Shown here: piece by piece, positions 44,688 to 52,888 of the stretch
Layout of the letters: each line of letters starts with the position of its first letter
How positions within the stretch are numbered: position 1 is the first letter of the stretch
Origin: Leptotrichia sp. oral taxon 221
GTDB taxonomy: Bacteria; Fusobacteriota; Fusobacteriia; Fusobacteriales; Leptotrichiaceae
Length of the DNA: 64,000 nt
Assembly (NCBI RefSeq): GCF_018128245.1
Contig: NZ_CP072378.1
Coordinates: 186,001 to 250,000, forward strand
Reading direction: 5' to 3'
Notes under the pieces: generated by a model
Seen by the model: the letters and a program-made list of their open reading frames with translations, nothing else
Database searches by the model: none
Told to the model about the DNA's origin: nothing
Translations under genes and position numbers: made by a program

Positions 44688-45785
44688 ATGAAATATAATT
44701 TAGCATTCAAATACAGGATTTATCCAAATAAGGAACAAGAATTGTTAATAAAAAAGACTTTTGGATGTGTTCGTTTTATTTACAATACGATTTTGTATGC
44801 TGCAAATAAATTTTATGAAGAAACTGGGAAAAATAAAATAATTACACCTGCTAGTTTGAAAAGTGAAAATCAATTTTTAAAGGAAGTAGATAGTCTGGCA
44901 CTTTCAAATGCTCAATTGAATGTAAAACGATCGTTTACGAATTTCTTTCAGAAGAGGGCAAAATTTCCAAGGTTCAAATCTAAAAAGAATAATGTTAAAA
45001 GTTATACGACAAATTGTGTGAATAATTCAATACGAATTGAGGAAAATGAATATTTGATTTTGCCAAAATTGAAAAGAATAAAATTAAAATATCATAGAGA
45101 AATACCAAAGGATTACAGAATAAAGTCAGTAACATTGACAAATAGTAATGGAAATTACTATGTTTCTGTCTTGACAGAATTTGAAAAAGAAATTCAAAAA
45201 ATGTCAAGTAATGATAAAGTAATCGGACTTGATTTTTCAATGTCTGAATTATTTGTCAGTTCTGAAAACCAAAGAGCTGATTATCCAAAATATTTTAGGA
45301 TGTTGGAGAAAAAATTAAAAAAATTACAAAAATCATTATCAAGAAAAGTGAGATTTTCTAAAAATTGGTATAAACAAAAAGTGAAAATATCAAAATTGCA
45401 TGAATATATCAAAAATTGTCGAAGAGATTTTCTACATAAATTATCGAAAAATTTGTCCAAAGAACATAATGCTGTGATTGTCGAGGATTTGAATATGAAA
45501 GGGATGAGCCAGGCATTAAATTTTGGGAAAAGTGTAGGAGATAATGGATGGGGAATGTTTTTGAGAATGCTTGAGTATAAACTGATGTTTTTAGGGAAAC
45601 AATTTTTGAAAATAGATAAGTGGTTTCCGTCATCGAAAACTTGCAGTAAATGTGGAAATGTTAAAGAGGAACTGAAGTTATCAGAAAGAAGCTATAAATG
45701 TGAGTGCTGTGGAATTGAGATTGATAGAGATTACAATGCGGCACTGAATATAAAAAAAATTGGGAAATTGATGTTGGAATATTAG
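44688..45785 (+). CDS. tnpB: TnpB RNA-guided nuclease (IS200/IS605 type)
   Basis: A 365-residue TnpB with complete RuvC residues: Asp in GLDFSMSEL, Glu in IVEDLNMKG and Asp in DRDYNAAL. The zinc ribbon is CSKCGN...CECCG. AGGAGG precedes the ATG. It differs clearly from the IStron TnpB. Without a transposase it depends on one supplied elsewhere; it may still cut with a guide made at its right end. Confidence 0.93.
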   Translation: MKYNLAFKYRIYPNKEQELLIKKTFGCVRFIYNTILYAANKFYEETGKNKIITPASLKSENQFLKEVDSLALSNAQLNVKRSFTNFFQKRAKFPRFKSKKNNVKSYTTNCVNNSIRIEENEYLILPKLKRIKLKYHREIPKDYRIKSVTLTNSNGNYYVSVLTEFEKEIQKMSSNDKVIGLDFSMSELFVSSENQRADYPKYFRMLEKKLKKLQKSLSRKVRFSKNWYKQKVKISKLHEYIKNCRRDFLHKLSKNLSKEHNAVIVEDLNMKGMSQALNFGKSVGDNGWGMFLRMLEYKLMFLGKQFLKIDKWFPSSKTCSKCGNVKEELKLSERSYKCECCGIEIDRDYNAALNIKKIGKLMLEY

Positions 45786-45899
45786 AAAAATAAAAAAAGA
45801 CAGGGTAGGAACTACCCGAAGAGCTTGGTAAATATATTTGGCTAACAAAAGTAGATACTTCCCAAGAAGCTCCCGCTTCTAAAAGTGGGAGTAGTTCAC
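45786..45899 (+). ncRNA. Putative omega RNA scaffold, right end of TnpB element
   Basis: Two hairpins, GGGTAG...CTACCC-like (about 45803-45820) and CTCCCGCTT/AAGTGGGAG (45870-45891), end in TAGTTCAC. The guide would begin at 45900 (AAAATATCGAAAGGAACT), which is the ribosome-binding-site region of pepS. Confidence 0.6.
45864..45891 (+). repeat. Right-end hairpin repeat of TnpB element
   Basis: AGAAGC/GCTTCT encloses TCCC, or alternatively CTCCCGCTT pairs with AAGTGGGAG over 9 bp. It matches the left-end repeat 44537-44565. Confidence 0.85.
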
Positions 45900-45922
45900 A
45901 AAATATCGAAAGGAACTAGAAA

Positions 45923-47158
45923 ATGAACAACTTTGAAGAAAAATTAAATAAATATGCAGAAGTAATCGTAAAAATTGGAGCAAATGTTCAAAAAGGACAG
46001 AAAGTTTGGGTAAACTGTACGACTGATGCGTTGCCATTGGTTTATAAAGTTACGGAATTAGCTTATAAAGAGGGAGCGAGTGATGTTCATGTTAAATTGA
46101 CAGATGATAAATTGTCGAGACTTCATGCTGAATACCAGTCAAAAGAAGATTATTCTCACATTCCTCAATGGGCGATTGACGAGAGAAATGATTATCTTGA
46201 TAATAATGTAGTGTTTATCCACATTTTAAGTAGTTCTCCAAATTTATTTGCAGGAATTGATCCAGAAAAATTAGGAGCATTGGCAAAAAATGCGGGAGAA
46301 GCCTACAAACATTACAGAACATGTATTATGACAGATGTAAATTCATGGACGATTGCAAGTTATCCTTCAGCAGATTGGGCAAAAGTTGTATTCCCAGACG
46401 AAACAGATACCGATGTTGCACAAGAAAAATTGCTTGATGCAATATTGAAAACTGTAAGAGTTGACAAAGATGATCCAGTTAAGGCTTGGGAAGAACATAG
46501 AAAGAATTTGAATGAAAAAGCTGAATTTTTGAATAGCAAAAATTTCGTGGCACTTCACTATACTTCTAAAGGAACTGATTTGACAGTTGGGCTTCCTAAA
46601 AATCATATTTGGGTGGCAGCTGGAAGTGTTAATGCGAAAGGAGCTGATTTCTTGCCTAATATGCCAACAGAGGAAGTGTTTACAGCTGGAGACCGAGATC
46701 GTGTAGATGGTTATGTTTCTAATAAAAAACCACTTTCGTATCAAGGAAACATTATTGACAAATTCAAATTGACTTTTAAAGATGGAAAAGTTGTAGATTT
46801 TGAAGCAGAAGAAGGTTATGACATTTTGAAACAGTTGCTTGACACTGATGAAGGTTCGAAAAGAATAGGAGAAGTTGCTCTTGTGCCAAATGATTCGCCT
46901 ATTTCAAATTCAGGACTTCTTTATTATCAAACATTATTTGACGAAAATGCCTCAAACCACTTAGCATTAGGTGCTGCATACCCGACTAATGTAAAAAATG
47001 GAACAAAAATGACAGAAGAAGAATTAATAAAAGCTCATATTAATCAATCAATTTCACATGTTGATTTTATGATTGGTGATGCTGAAATGGATATTGACGG
47101 AATTTTGGAAGATGGAACGAAAATTCCTGTATTTAGAAAAGGAAATTGGGCCTTTTAA
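45923..47158 (+). CDS. pepS: M29-family aminopeptidase
   Basis: A 411-residue metallopeptidase of the M29 (AmpS/PepS/AmpT) family. It has an N-terminal domain that begins NNFEEKLNKYAEVIVKIGANVQKGQ. The C-terminal metal-binding part includes EEVFTAGDRDRVDGYV, HLALGAAYP and SHVDFMIGDAEMDIDG. It releases N-terminal amino acids from peptides. GAAAGGA precedes the ATG; the TnpB element ends only 23 bp upstream, so its old promoter may have been displaced. Confidence 0.9.
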   Translation: MNNFEEKLNKYAEVIVKIGANVQKGQKVWVNCTTDALPLVYKVTELAYKEGASDVHVKLTDDKLSRLHAEYQSKEDYSHIPQWAIDERNDYLDNNVVFIHILSSSPNLFAGIDPEKLGALAKNAGEAYKHYRTCIMTDVNSWTIASYPSADWAKVVFPDETDTDVAQEKLLDAILKTVRVDKDDPVKAWEEHRKNLNEKAEFLNSKNFVALHYTSKGTDLTVGLPKNHIWVAAGSVNAKGADFLPNMPTEEVFTAGDRDRVDGYVSNKKPLSYQGNIIDKFKLTFKDGKVVDFEAEEGYDILKQLLDTDEGSKRIGEVALVPNDSPISNSGLLYYQTLFDENASNHLALGAAYPTNVKNGTKMTEEELIKAHINQSISHVDFMIGDAEMDIDGILEDGTKIPVFRKGNWAF

Positions 47159-47255
47159 GAAAAAAGCACAACTCATTCATGATTAAATTCACGGGTGTCT
47201 TGTGCTTTAAAAAATTTCACTTCTTCATTTTAAAGGCTATTTTAAAAAAATCTTC

Positions 47256-47284
47256 TTGAAAAACATACTAAAATATGATATGAT
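47256..47284 (+). promoter_or_regulatory. Promoter of rpmE2
   Basis: TTGAAA and TATGAT are separated by 17 bp, with TGA before the -10. Confidence 0.65.
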
Positions 47285-47347
47285 TAGTATAAATGTTAGA
47301 AATTAAATAATATAATTTAATAATTATAGCAAGGAAAGGAGCCAATA

Positions 47348-47587
47348 ATGAAAAAAGATTTACATCCAAAATACGATTTTGTTGTATTCGAAGATACAAG
47401 TAACGGAGAAAAATTCTTAGGTAAATCAACAAAAGGTTCAAAAGAAACTACTACTTTTGAAGGAAAAGAATATCCTGTAATTAAAGTTGCAACAAGTTCA
47501 ACTTCACACCCATTCTATACTGGAAAATCTAAATTTGTTGATGAAACAGGAAGAGTTGATAAATTTAAGAAAAAATATAATTTATAA
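47348..47587 (+). CDS. rpmE2: 50S ribosomal protein L31 type B
   Basis: A 79-residue L31 of the type B form. It has no cysteines, so it is the zinc-independent version, often used when zinc is scarce. Typical stretches are [15 protein letters not shown] and [21 protein letters not shown] precedes the ATG. It has its own promoter and terminator. Confidence 0.95.
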   Translation: MKKDLHPKYDFVVFEDTSNGEKFLGKSTKGSKETTTFEGKEYPVIKVATSSTSHPFYTGKSKFVDETGRVDKFKKKYNL

Positions 47588-47649
47588 TTCGATAAATTAT
47601 CAAAATAAAACTAAAATTGCATAATTGTAATGTTAGTAAAATTAATATT

Positions 47650-47687
47650 AACAGAGTTTCTATTTAAATAGTTTGCTCTGTTTTTTT
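47650..47687 (+). terminator. Terminator of rpmE2
   Basis: AACAGAG pairs with CTCTGTT around an inner CTATTTAAATAG dyad, followed by T7. Confidence 0.85.
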
Positions 47688-47872
47688 GTTTATAAATAAC
47701 TAAATAATTATATTTAGAAATAGAAAATAAAAAAATGTAAAATTTTATCAAAAAATGAGGTATACTAGAAGTAATGGAAACTTATAAATTTATTGATTAA
47801 CAAAGAAGATCTTTATGTTTTAGTTGTCATAGATTTTGATATATAAAAAATAAAATATAGGAGTGATAAAAA

Positions 47873-48496
47873 ATGGCGGTTTACGAATTAAAACATCCTT
47901 TAATTGAACATAAATTAACTAATTTAAGGGATAAAAATACAGATACAAAACATTTTAGAGAGATTTTGAATGAAGTAGCAGGATTGATGGTATATGAAGC
48001 TACAAAAGGCTTAAAATTAAAAGAAATTGAAATAGAAACTCCAATTCAAGCAACGAAAGCCAAAATCCTAGAAGATCCAATTACATTAGTTCCAATATTG
48101 AGAGCAGGACTTGGAATGGTTGATGGAATTATGCAATTACTTCCAAATGCAAAAATAGGACATTTAGGAGTTTACAGAAATGAGGAAACCTTAAAACCAA
48201 CTTATTATTATGCAAAAATGCCTTCAAATATAACTGAAAGTCAAGTATTTGTTTTAGATCCAATGCTTGCAACAGGAGGTTCGATGATTTATACAATTGA
48301 TTATTTAAAAAAAATTGGAGTAAAAAATATAACAATGTTATGTATAATTGGAGCACCAGAAGGAATAGAAAATGTAGCTAAAAAACATCCTGATGTTGAT
48401 TTATATATTACTTCTATTGATAAAGGATTGACGGAAAAGGCGTATATTTATCCAGGTTTAGGAGATGCAGGGGATAGAATTTTTGGAACAAAATAA
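47873..48496 (+). CDS. upp: Uracil phosphoribosyltransferase
   Basis: A 207-residue enzyme that salvages uracil to UMP using PRPP. It shows [18 protein letters not shown] at the start, the PRPP loop [11 protein letters not shown] and [15 protein letters not shown] at the end. AGGAGTG precedes the ATG. A possible -10 TATACT is at 47761, with a poor -35. Confidence 0.95.
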   Translation: MAVYELKHPLIEHKLTNLRDKNTDTKHFREILNEVAGLMVYEATKGLKLKEIEIETPIQATKAKILEDPITLVPILRAGLGMVDGIMQLLPNAKIGHLGVYRNEETLKPTYYYAKMPSNITESQVFVLDPMLATGGSMIYTIDYLKKIGVKNITMLCIIGAPEGIENVAKKHPDVDLYITSIDKGLTEKAYIYPGLGDAGDRIFGTK

Positions 48497-48599
48497 TTTT
48501 CAAAAAAATAATTTCAAAAAATCAAATAATTAAAACATTGATAAAATAAGTCTTTGAAGTTATTTTTAGAAAAAAAACTAAAAAAATGAAAAAAAGTAG

Positions 48600-48628
48600 T
48601 TGACAATTTTTTGAAAGTATGGTATTAT
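48600..48628 (+). promoter_or_regulatory. Promoter of tRNA cluster
   Basis: TTGACA and TATTAT are separated by 17 bp, with TGG before the -10, about 34 bp upstream of the first tRNA. Confidence 0.8.
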
Positions 48629-48661
48629 ATTTCTTGTCCAGTGAGGATAAAAAATATAATA

Positions 48662-48738
48662 CGGTGTATAGCGCAGCTCGGTAGCGCACCTGCCTTGGGA
48701 GCAGGGGGTCGCAGGTTCAAATCCTGCTACACCGACCA
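48662..48738 (+). tRNA. tRNA-Pro (TGG)
   Basis: A 77-nt cloverleaf. The acceptor CGGTGTA pairs with TACACCG, the anticodon loop is CTTGGGA, the T-loop is GGTTCAAATCC, and CCA is encoded. Confidence 0.97.
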
Positions 48739-48749
48739 TCTATAAAAAT

Positions 48750-48825
48750 GCGGGAGTAGCTCAGTTGGTAGAGCGTCAGCCTTCCAAGCTGAATGTCGCG
48801 AGTTCGACCCTCGTCTCCCGCTCCA
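48750..48825 (+). tRNA. tRNA-Gly (TCC)
   Basis: A 76-nt cloverleaf. The acceptor GCGGGAG pairs with CTCCCGC, the anticodon loop is CTTCCAA, and CCA is encoded. Confidence 0.97.
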
Positions 48826-48868
48826 TTTTTATTTTGGGTATTTAAAATTAAATAAATTGCATATTTAT

Positions 48869-48945
48869 GGTGATCGTAGTTCAGTTGGTAGAGCGCCAGT
48901 TTGTGGCACTGGTTGTCGCGGGTTCAAGTCCCGTCGATCACCCCA
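48869..48945 (+). tRNA. tRNA-His (GTG)
   Basis: A 77-nt cloverleaf including the extra G-1 that faces C73, the tRNA-His identity element. The anticodon loop is TTGTGGC, and CCA is encoded. Confidence 0.97.
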
Positions 48946-48951
48946 TAATAT

Positions 48952-49027
48952 GAGCCATTAGCTCAGTCGGTAGAGCACTTGACTTTTAATCAAGGTGTCA
49001 CTGGTTCGATCCCAGTATGGCTCACCA
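48952..49027 (+). tRNA. tRNA-Lys (TTT)
   Basis: A 76-nt cloverleaf. The acceptor GAGCCAT pairs with ATGGCTC, the anticodon loop is CTTTTAA, and CCA is encoded. Confidence 0.97.
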
Positions 49028-49046
49028 TTTTAGTAATTAGGTGAAT

Positions 49047-49131
49047 GCGAGAGTGGCGAAATTGGTATACGCACTAGACTTAGGATCTAGCGTCTTTGTA
49101 CATGTGGGTTCGAGTCCCACCTTTCGCACCA
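49047..49131 (+). tRNA. tRNA-Leu (TAG)
   Basis: An 85-nt tRNA with a long variable arm. The acceptor GCGAGAG pairs with CTTTCGC, the anticodon loop is CTTAGGA, and CCA is encoded. Confidence 0.96.
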
Positions 49132-49283
49132 TTTGAATATTTTGTTAAGAAAAGGGCATAAGAGGCTCTATTTTTTTTTAATTTAATATTTTTATTATAT
49201 GAGAAAAAAGATTATGACTTAGATTGAATATAGTTTAAAATATAATAAAAAATAATTTTGTGAATATATATAAACATAAATGA

Positions 49284-49314
49284 AAAAAAGACTTTGAAAA
49301 TCAAAGTCTTTTTT
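49284..49314 (+). terminator. Strong terminator downstream of tRNA cluster
   Basis: AAAAAAGACTTTGA pairs with TCAAAGTCTTTTTT around AAA. It lies 150 bp after the last tRNA. The rest of 49132-49578 shows no gene or clear signal. Confidence 0.85.
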
Positions 49315-49578
49315 AGGAAGTTATGAAGAAAAAGTTAAATTATTTATTCACCATTAGTATATCACATTATTTGTTAATAAATCAATAAAAATTTTTAAAG
49401 TTTATTAATAAAATAAAATTTTTATTTCGTTTTTTTAAGAAATGATGCAGAGGAATGATGAATTTATTTTATTTTTTTAGAGTTGTAAAAATTAAAATAA
49501 TAAAAATAAAGAATAAAAGTTAGAAAAAAATATATAATTATGATTATTCAAAGAATGGAGTGGAATTGAGGTGAAAAT

Positions 49579-50322
49579 TTGAAAAAGAGAAATGTGAAAA
49601 TGATTTATCAGTATGATGGAAGCAAATTTTTTGGATTTCAGAGACAGGTAAATGAAAAAACGGTACAAGGAGAAATAGAGAAGGTTTTGAAAACGGTTTT
49701 TTCGCAAGAAGTAAATATGATTTCATCAGGACGGACAGATAAAGGCGTTCATGCACTTGGACAGGTTTCTAATTTTTTTATTGATGAGAATATTCCGTTG
49801 GAGGCGGTTGAAAGACAGATAAATAAAGCTTTGTATGGGGAAGTGAAAGTTTTGGCGATTGAAGAGGTGGATGAGAATTTTAATTCGAGATATGATGCGA
49901 AGAGTAGAAAATATGTTTATGTGATGAAGTCTGAGAGAGTGATAACACCATTTGAGACGCATTGTGTGACAAAGATTAAAGATGATGTGAAAACGGATAA
50001 ATTACAGGAAATTATGGAAATTTTTGTGGGGAAACATGATTTTAGTAGTTTTATGAAAAAAGATAAAGTGAAGAAAAATCCTGTGAGAGAAATATTTTCT
50101 GTGAAATGTTTTAAGGAAGAAGGAGATAGGATAATTATTGAAATTTGTGGAAGTTCTTTTTTGAAAACGATGGTTAGAATAATGATTGGATCGAGTTTGG
50201 CGGTTTATTTTGGAAAAAAAGATAGGAATTATATTGAAGAAAAATTGAAGAATCCTGATGTTGATGGACAAAAGATTTTGGCACCGTCAGAGGGATTGTA
50301 TTTAGCAGAAGTTTATTATTAG
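49579..50322 (+). CDS. truA: tRNA pseudouridine(38-40) synthase TruA
   Basis: A 247-residue pseudouridine synthase acting on the tRNA anticodon arm. The catalytic Asp is Asp54 in GRTDKGVHALGQV. The start is TTG 49579, which has GAGGTG 5 nt upstream and gives the usual N-terminus (KRNVKMIYQYDGSKFFGFQ); the first in-frame ATG would remove part of it. Confidence 0.93.
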   Translation: MKKRNVKMIYQYDGSKFFGFQRQVNEKTVQGEIEKVLKTVFSQEVNMISSGRTDKGVHALGQVSNFFIDENIPLEAVERQINKALYGEVKVLAIEEVDENFNSRYDAKSRKYVYVMKSERVITPFETHCVTKIKDDVKTDKLQEIMEIFVGKHDFSSFMKKDKVKKNPVREIFSVKCFKEEGDRIIIEICGSSFLKTMVRIMIGSSLAVYFGKKDRNYIEEKLKNPDVDGQKILAPSEGLYLAEVYY

Positions 50323-50358
50323 GAAAGGTTTTATAGGAAAATTATTAGGAGTGGTGAA

Positions 50359-50838
50359 ATGGAAGAAAAAGTTATTATGCGAGAATTACATGCTAAAAAG
50401 GATGAGAAAATCTTATTTGATATAGTTGAACATGAAAATAAAGTGTTTGGAGATGCGTCTATTGGGAATTGGAATGTTAAGCCGTTTGCAAAGTATGGGA
50501 AGATATATGCGACATTGATTCAAGATGAAAATCAGAATGAAAAAATTGTTTCTGTGGTGGAAGTTTTGAGTAGTTTTAATCGTGATAAAGCCTATATTTA
50601 TGGAGTTTTTACTGTTCCAGAGTTTCAAGGGAAAAAATATGCTACAAAATTGTTAAAATTTGTGTTGGAGAATTTGGAAAAATTGGGAATTAAAAATATC
50701 GAATTAACGGTGGAAGTAGACAATGAAAGGGCTCAAAGATTATATAGAAAATTGCGATTTGAAGTTGTTGAGGAGCTTGAAAATGAGTACAGGGATAATT
50801 CTCGAAGATATTTAATGGGAATTTATTTGGAAAAGTAA
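50359..50838 (+). CDS. GNAT-family N-acetyltransferase
   Basis: A 159-residue GNAT enzyme with the acetyl-CoA loop VPEFQGKKYATKLLKF and the following helix-strand ENLEKLGIKNIELTVEVDNERAQRLYRKLRF. The substrate is unknown. GGAGTGG precedes the ATG. The 260 bp that follow hold no gene. Confidence 0.85.
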   Translation: MEEKVIMRELHAKKDEKILFDIVEHENKVFGDASIGNWNVKPFAKYGKIYATLIQDENQNEKIVSVVEVLSSFNRDKAYIYGVFTVPEFQGKKYATKLLKFVLENLEKLGIKNIELTVEVDNERAQRLYRKLRFEVVEELENEYRDNSRRYLMGIYLEK

Positions 50839-51043
50839 ATTTGTAAATTGTTGAAATTGAAATTATATATTTTTTATGATTAATGAAAAACATTTGAGTA
50901 TTAAAAAAAATAATGTTATGATTAATATTGGTTTTATTATCAAAATATATTTGATTTAGATAATTATTAATAAAAAAAGTTTATTTTTTATAGATAAAGA
51001 TTAATAAAATATATTGATTTAGATTATGAAAAATTTGGAAATA

Positions 51044-51072
51044 TTACAATTTTGGGGAAATTTTGCTATAAT
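51044..51072 (+). promoter_or_regulatory. Promoter of SDR gene
   Basis: TTACAA and TATAAT are separated by 17 bp, with TGC before the -10. Confidence 0.6.
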
Positions 51073-51098
51073 AATAAAGTTAGATTGAGGTGAAATTT

Positions 51099-51887
51099 AT
51101 GAAAACAGTGCTGATAACGGGGGCAAGTAGTGGAATAGGTCGAGAATTGGCAAAAGTATATGCGAGAAACGGTTTTAATTTGGTGTTAGTTGGAAGAAGA
51201 GAGAATCGATTGGATGAATTAAAAAAAGAAATTCTTGAGGATATAAATTCTGGAATTTTGATTAATGGGTTGGTCTTGGATTTGGCTAGGAGTGAAAGTA
51301 TTCAAAGATTGGTTGATTTTTTGGAGGAAAAGGGTATTCAGGTTGATGTTCTTGTTAACAATGCTGGAGTGGGTATTTTTGGGAAGTTTTCGGATTTATC
51401 GAATGAGGAATTTGAGAAGAATTTGAAATTGATAGATGTAAATGTGAAAGCACTTGTTGAGCTTACGTGGATTTTTTTACGAAAAATGAAGGAAAGGAAT
51501 GAGGGAGGGATTTTGAATGTGGCATCAGTTGCATCGTTTCAGCCTGGTGGACCGTTGATGGCGACGTATTATGCTAGTAAATCGTTTGTTTTGACTTTTA
51601 CTGAAGGAATTCGTGAAGAAATGAGAGGTTCAAATGTGAGAATTTCGACATTGTGTCCTGGTCCGACAATGACTGAATTTGAAAAAATGGAAGAGATAAG
51701 TGGCATATTTAATAAAATGAAGACAATGAGTGCGAAAAAAGTTGCAGAAATAGCTTATAGAGATTTTTCTCGTGGGAAAAGTATAATTATTCCTGGCAAA
51801 TTGAATAAAATTGCGGTTTTCTTTGGAAAATTTATTCCGAGAAACTTAGCTTTGAAAATTGTAAAAAAAATACAAGAAAAAAAGTAG
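51099..51887 (+). CDS. Short-chain dehydrogenase/reductase
   Basis: A 262-residue classical SDR with cofactor loop TGASSGIG, NNAG motif, the serine in NVASVASF and catalytic YYASK. An Arg-rich stretch after the second strand (VGRRENR) suggests NADP(H). The substrate is unknown; the DltE/YqjQ-like group is likely. GAGGTG precedes the ATG; a GTG 9 bp upstream lies within this site. Confidence 0.88.
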   Translation: MKTVLITGASSGIGRELAKVYARNGFNLVLVGRRENRLDELKKEILEDINSGILINGLVLDLARSESIQRLVDFLEEKGIQVDVLVNNAGVGIFGKFSDLSNEEFEKNLKLIDVNVKALVELTWIFLRKMKERNEGGILNVASVASFQPGGPLMATYYASKSFVLTFTEGIREEMRGSNVRISTLCPGPTMTEFEKMEEISGIFNKMKTMSAKKVAEIAYRDFSRGKSIIIPGKLNKIAVFFGKFIPRNLALKIVKKIQEKK

Positions 51888-51940
51888 AGAAATGTGATAT
51901 AATGTATTTAAGAAATAAGCAATTTAGGGAAGGGAATGAA

Positions 51941-52831
51941 ATGGAAAAAAAGTATTTTGAGAGTTTCGATGGTTTACAAATACCGTATTTACTTTTTGAA
52001 TCAAAAAGAGTTGATGCGAAAAATAATGTGATTATATTTCATGGAATGACAGAACCAGTTACGAGATACGAGGAATTTGGAGAGTTTTTGGCGGCGAATG
52101 GGTATAATGTTTATGTTATGGAGATTCGAGGTCATGGAGATTTGAAAGATAGTGAAATCGGTGATTTTGGGAAAAAAGGAATAAAAAATGTTTATAGTGA
52201 TGTGGATATGTTTTTGGAACATTTGTCGCAATATGGAGTTAGTTCAGAAAATACTGTAATTTTTGGGCATAGTATGGGTTCGTTGATGGCTACAAAAATT
52301 GGAATTGAGAAAGATTTTAAATATTTTATTCTTTCAGGATGGCCAGTTAAGCCGAAAATACCTGTATGGAGTGCAAGTGTTGTTTCATTTTTTGAAAAAT
52401 TGTTGTTTTTTAGGAAAAAGTCGACTTTTAATAAAATATTTATTGGGTATAATAAAAGTTTTGCACCAAATAAAAGTAAAGTGGATTGGTTGACACGAGA
52501 TGAAATGGAAGCTAAAAAATATGAGCAAGATGAGTTTTGTGGATATGCAGTTTCGCCAAAATTCTTTTCTGGAATTTTTCAAATGATGAGAATAATTAAC
52601 CGAAAGTATAAACAGATAAATAAAGATTCTAAAATTTTAGTAGTTTATGGGACAGAGGATAGAGCATTAAATTATGGGTATATAAATAAATTATTGAAAA
52701 ATTTGAGAAAGAATAAAATAAAAATAGGAGTGTTGGAAAATAAAGATGGGAGACACGAATCTTTGAATGAGATTAATAAACATAAAATTTATGATGAAAT
52801 TTTAGAATGGTTGAATTCAAAGGATAAATAA
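51941..52831 (+). CDS. Alpha/beta hydrolase (monoglyceride lipase-like)
   Basis: A 296-residue serine hydrolase with the nucleophile elbow GHSMGS, the oxyanion region FHGMTEPVTRY, and a late Asp (GTEDRAL) and His (GRHESLNE) completing the triad. It resembles lysophospholipases or monoacylglycerol lipases. GGGAAGGGA precedes ATG 51941. It follows the SDR gene by 53 bp, likely the same transcript. Confidence 0.85.
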   Translation: MEKKYFESFDGLQIPYLLFESKRVDAKNNVIIFHGMTEPVTRYEEFGEFLAANGYNVYVMEIRGHGDLKDSEIGDFGKKGIKNVYSDVDMFLEHLSQYGVSSENTVIFGHSMGSLMATKIGIEKDFKYFILSGWPVKPKIPVWSASVVSFFEKLLFFRKKSTFNKIFIGYNKSFAPNKSKVDWLTRDEMEAKKYEQDEFCGYAVSPKFFSGIFQMMRIINRKYKQINKDSKILVVYGTEDRALNYGYINKLLKNLRKNKIKIGVLENKDGRHESLNEINKHKIYDEILEWLNSKDK

Positions 52832-52888
52832 TTTAGGATATAAAATATCATTTATATATAGAAGAATAAAGAAGGAGGAATATTTTTA

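Larger units (their letters stand above)
44521..45899 (+). mobile_element. TnpB-only IS200/IS605-family element
   Basis: The element has a left-end hairpin, one intact tnpB and a right-end hairpin, but no Y1 transposase gene, as in IS1341-type elements. The two ends carry matching hairpin repeats (44537-44565 and 45864-45891). The right end is taken at TTCAC 45899. The left boundary is uncertain by some bases around 44520-44530. It lies between galE and pepS. Confidence 0.82.

Noticed and set aside
47163-47208. An inverted repeat AAAGCACAA/TTGTGCTTT after pepS as a terminator
   Set aside because: The loop is 28 nt and an A-run, not a T-run, follows. Termination is possible but not supported enough to list.
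48600-49131. The tRNA cluster as a site for integrated elements
   Set aside because: All five tRNAs are complete with encoded CCA; no direct repeats of tRNA 3' ends or integrase genes lie nearby.
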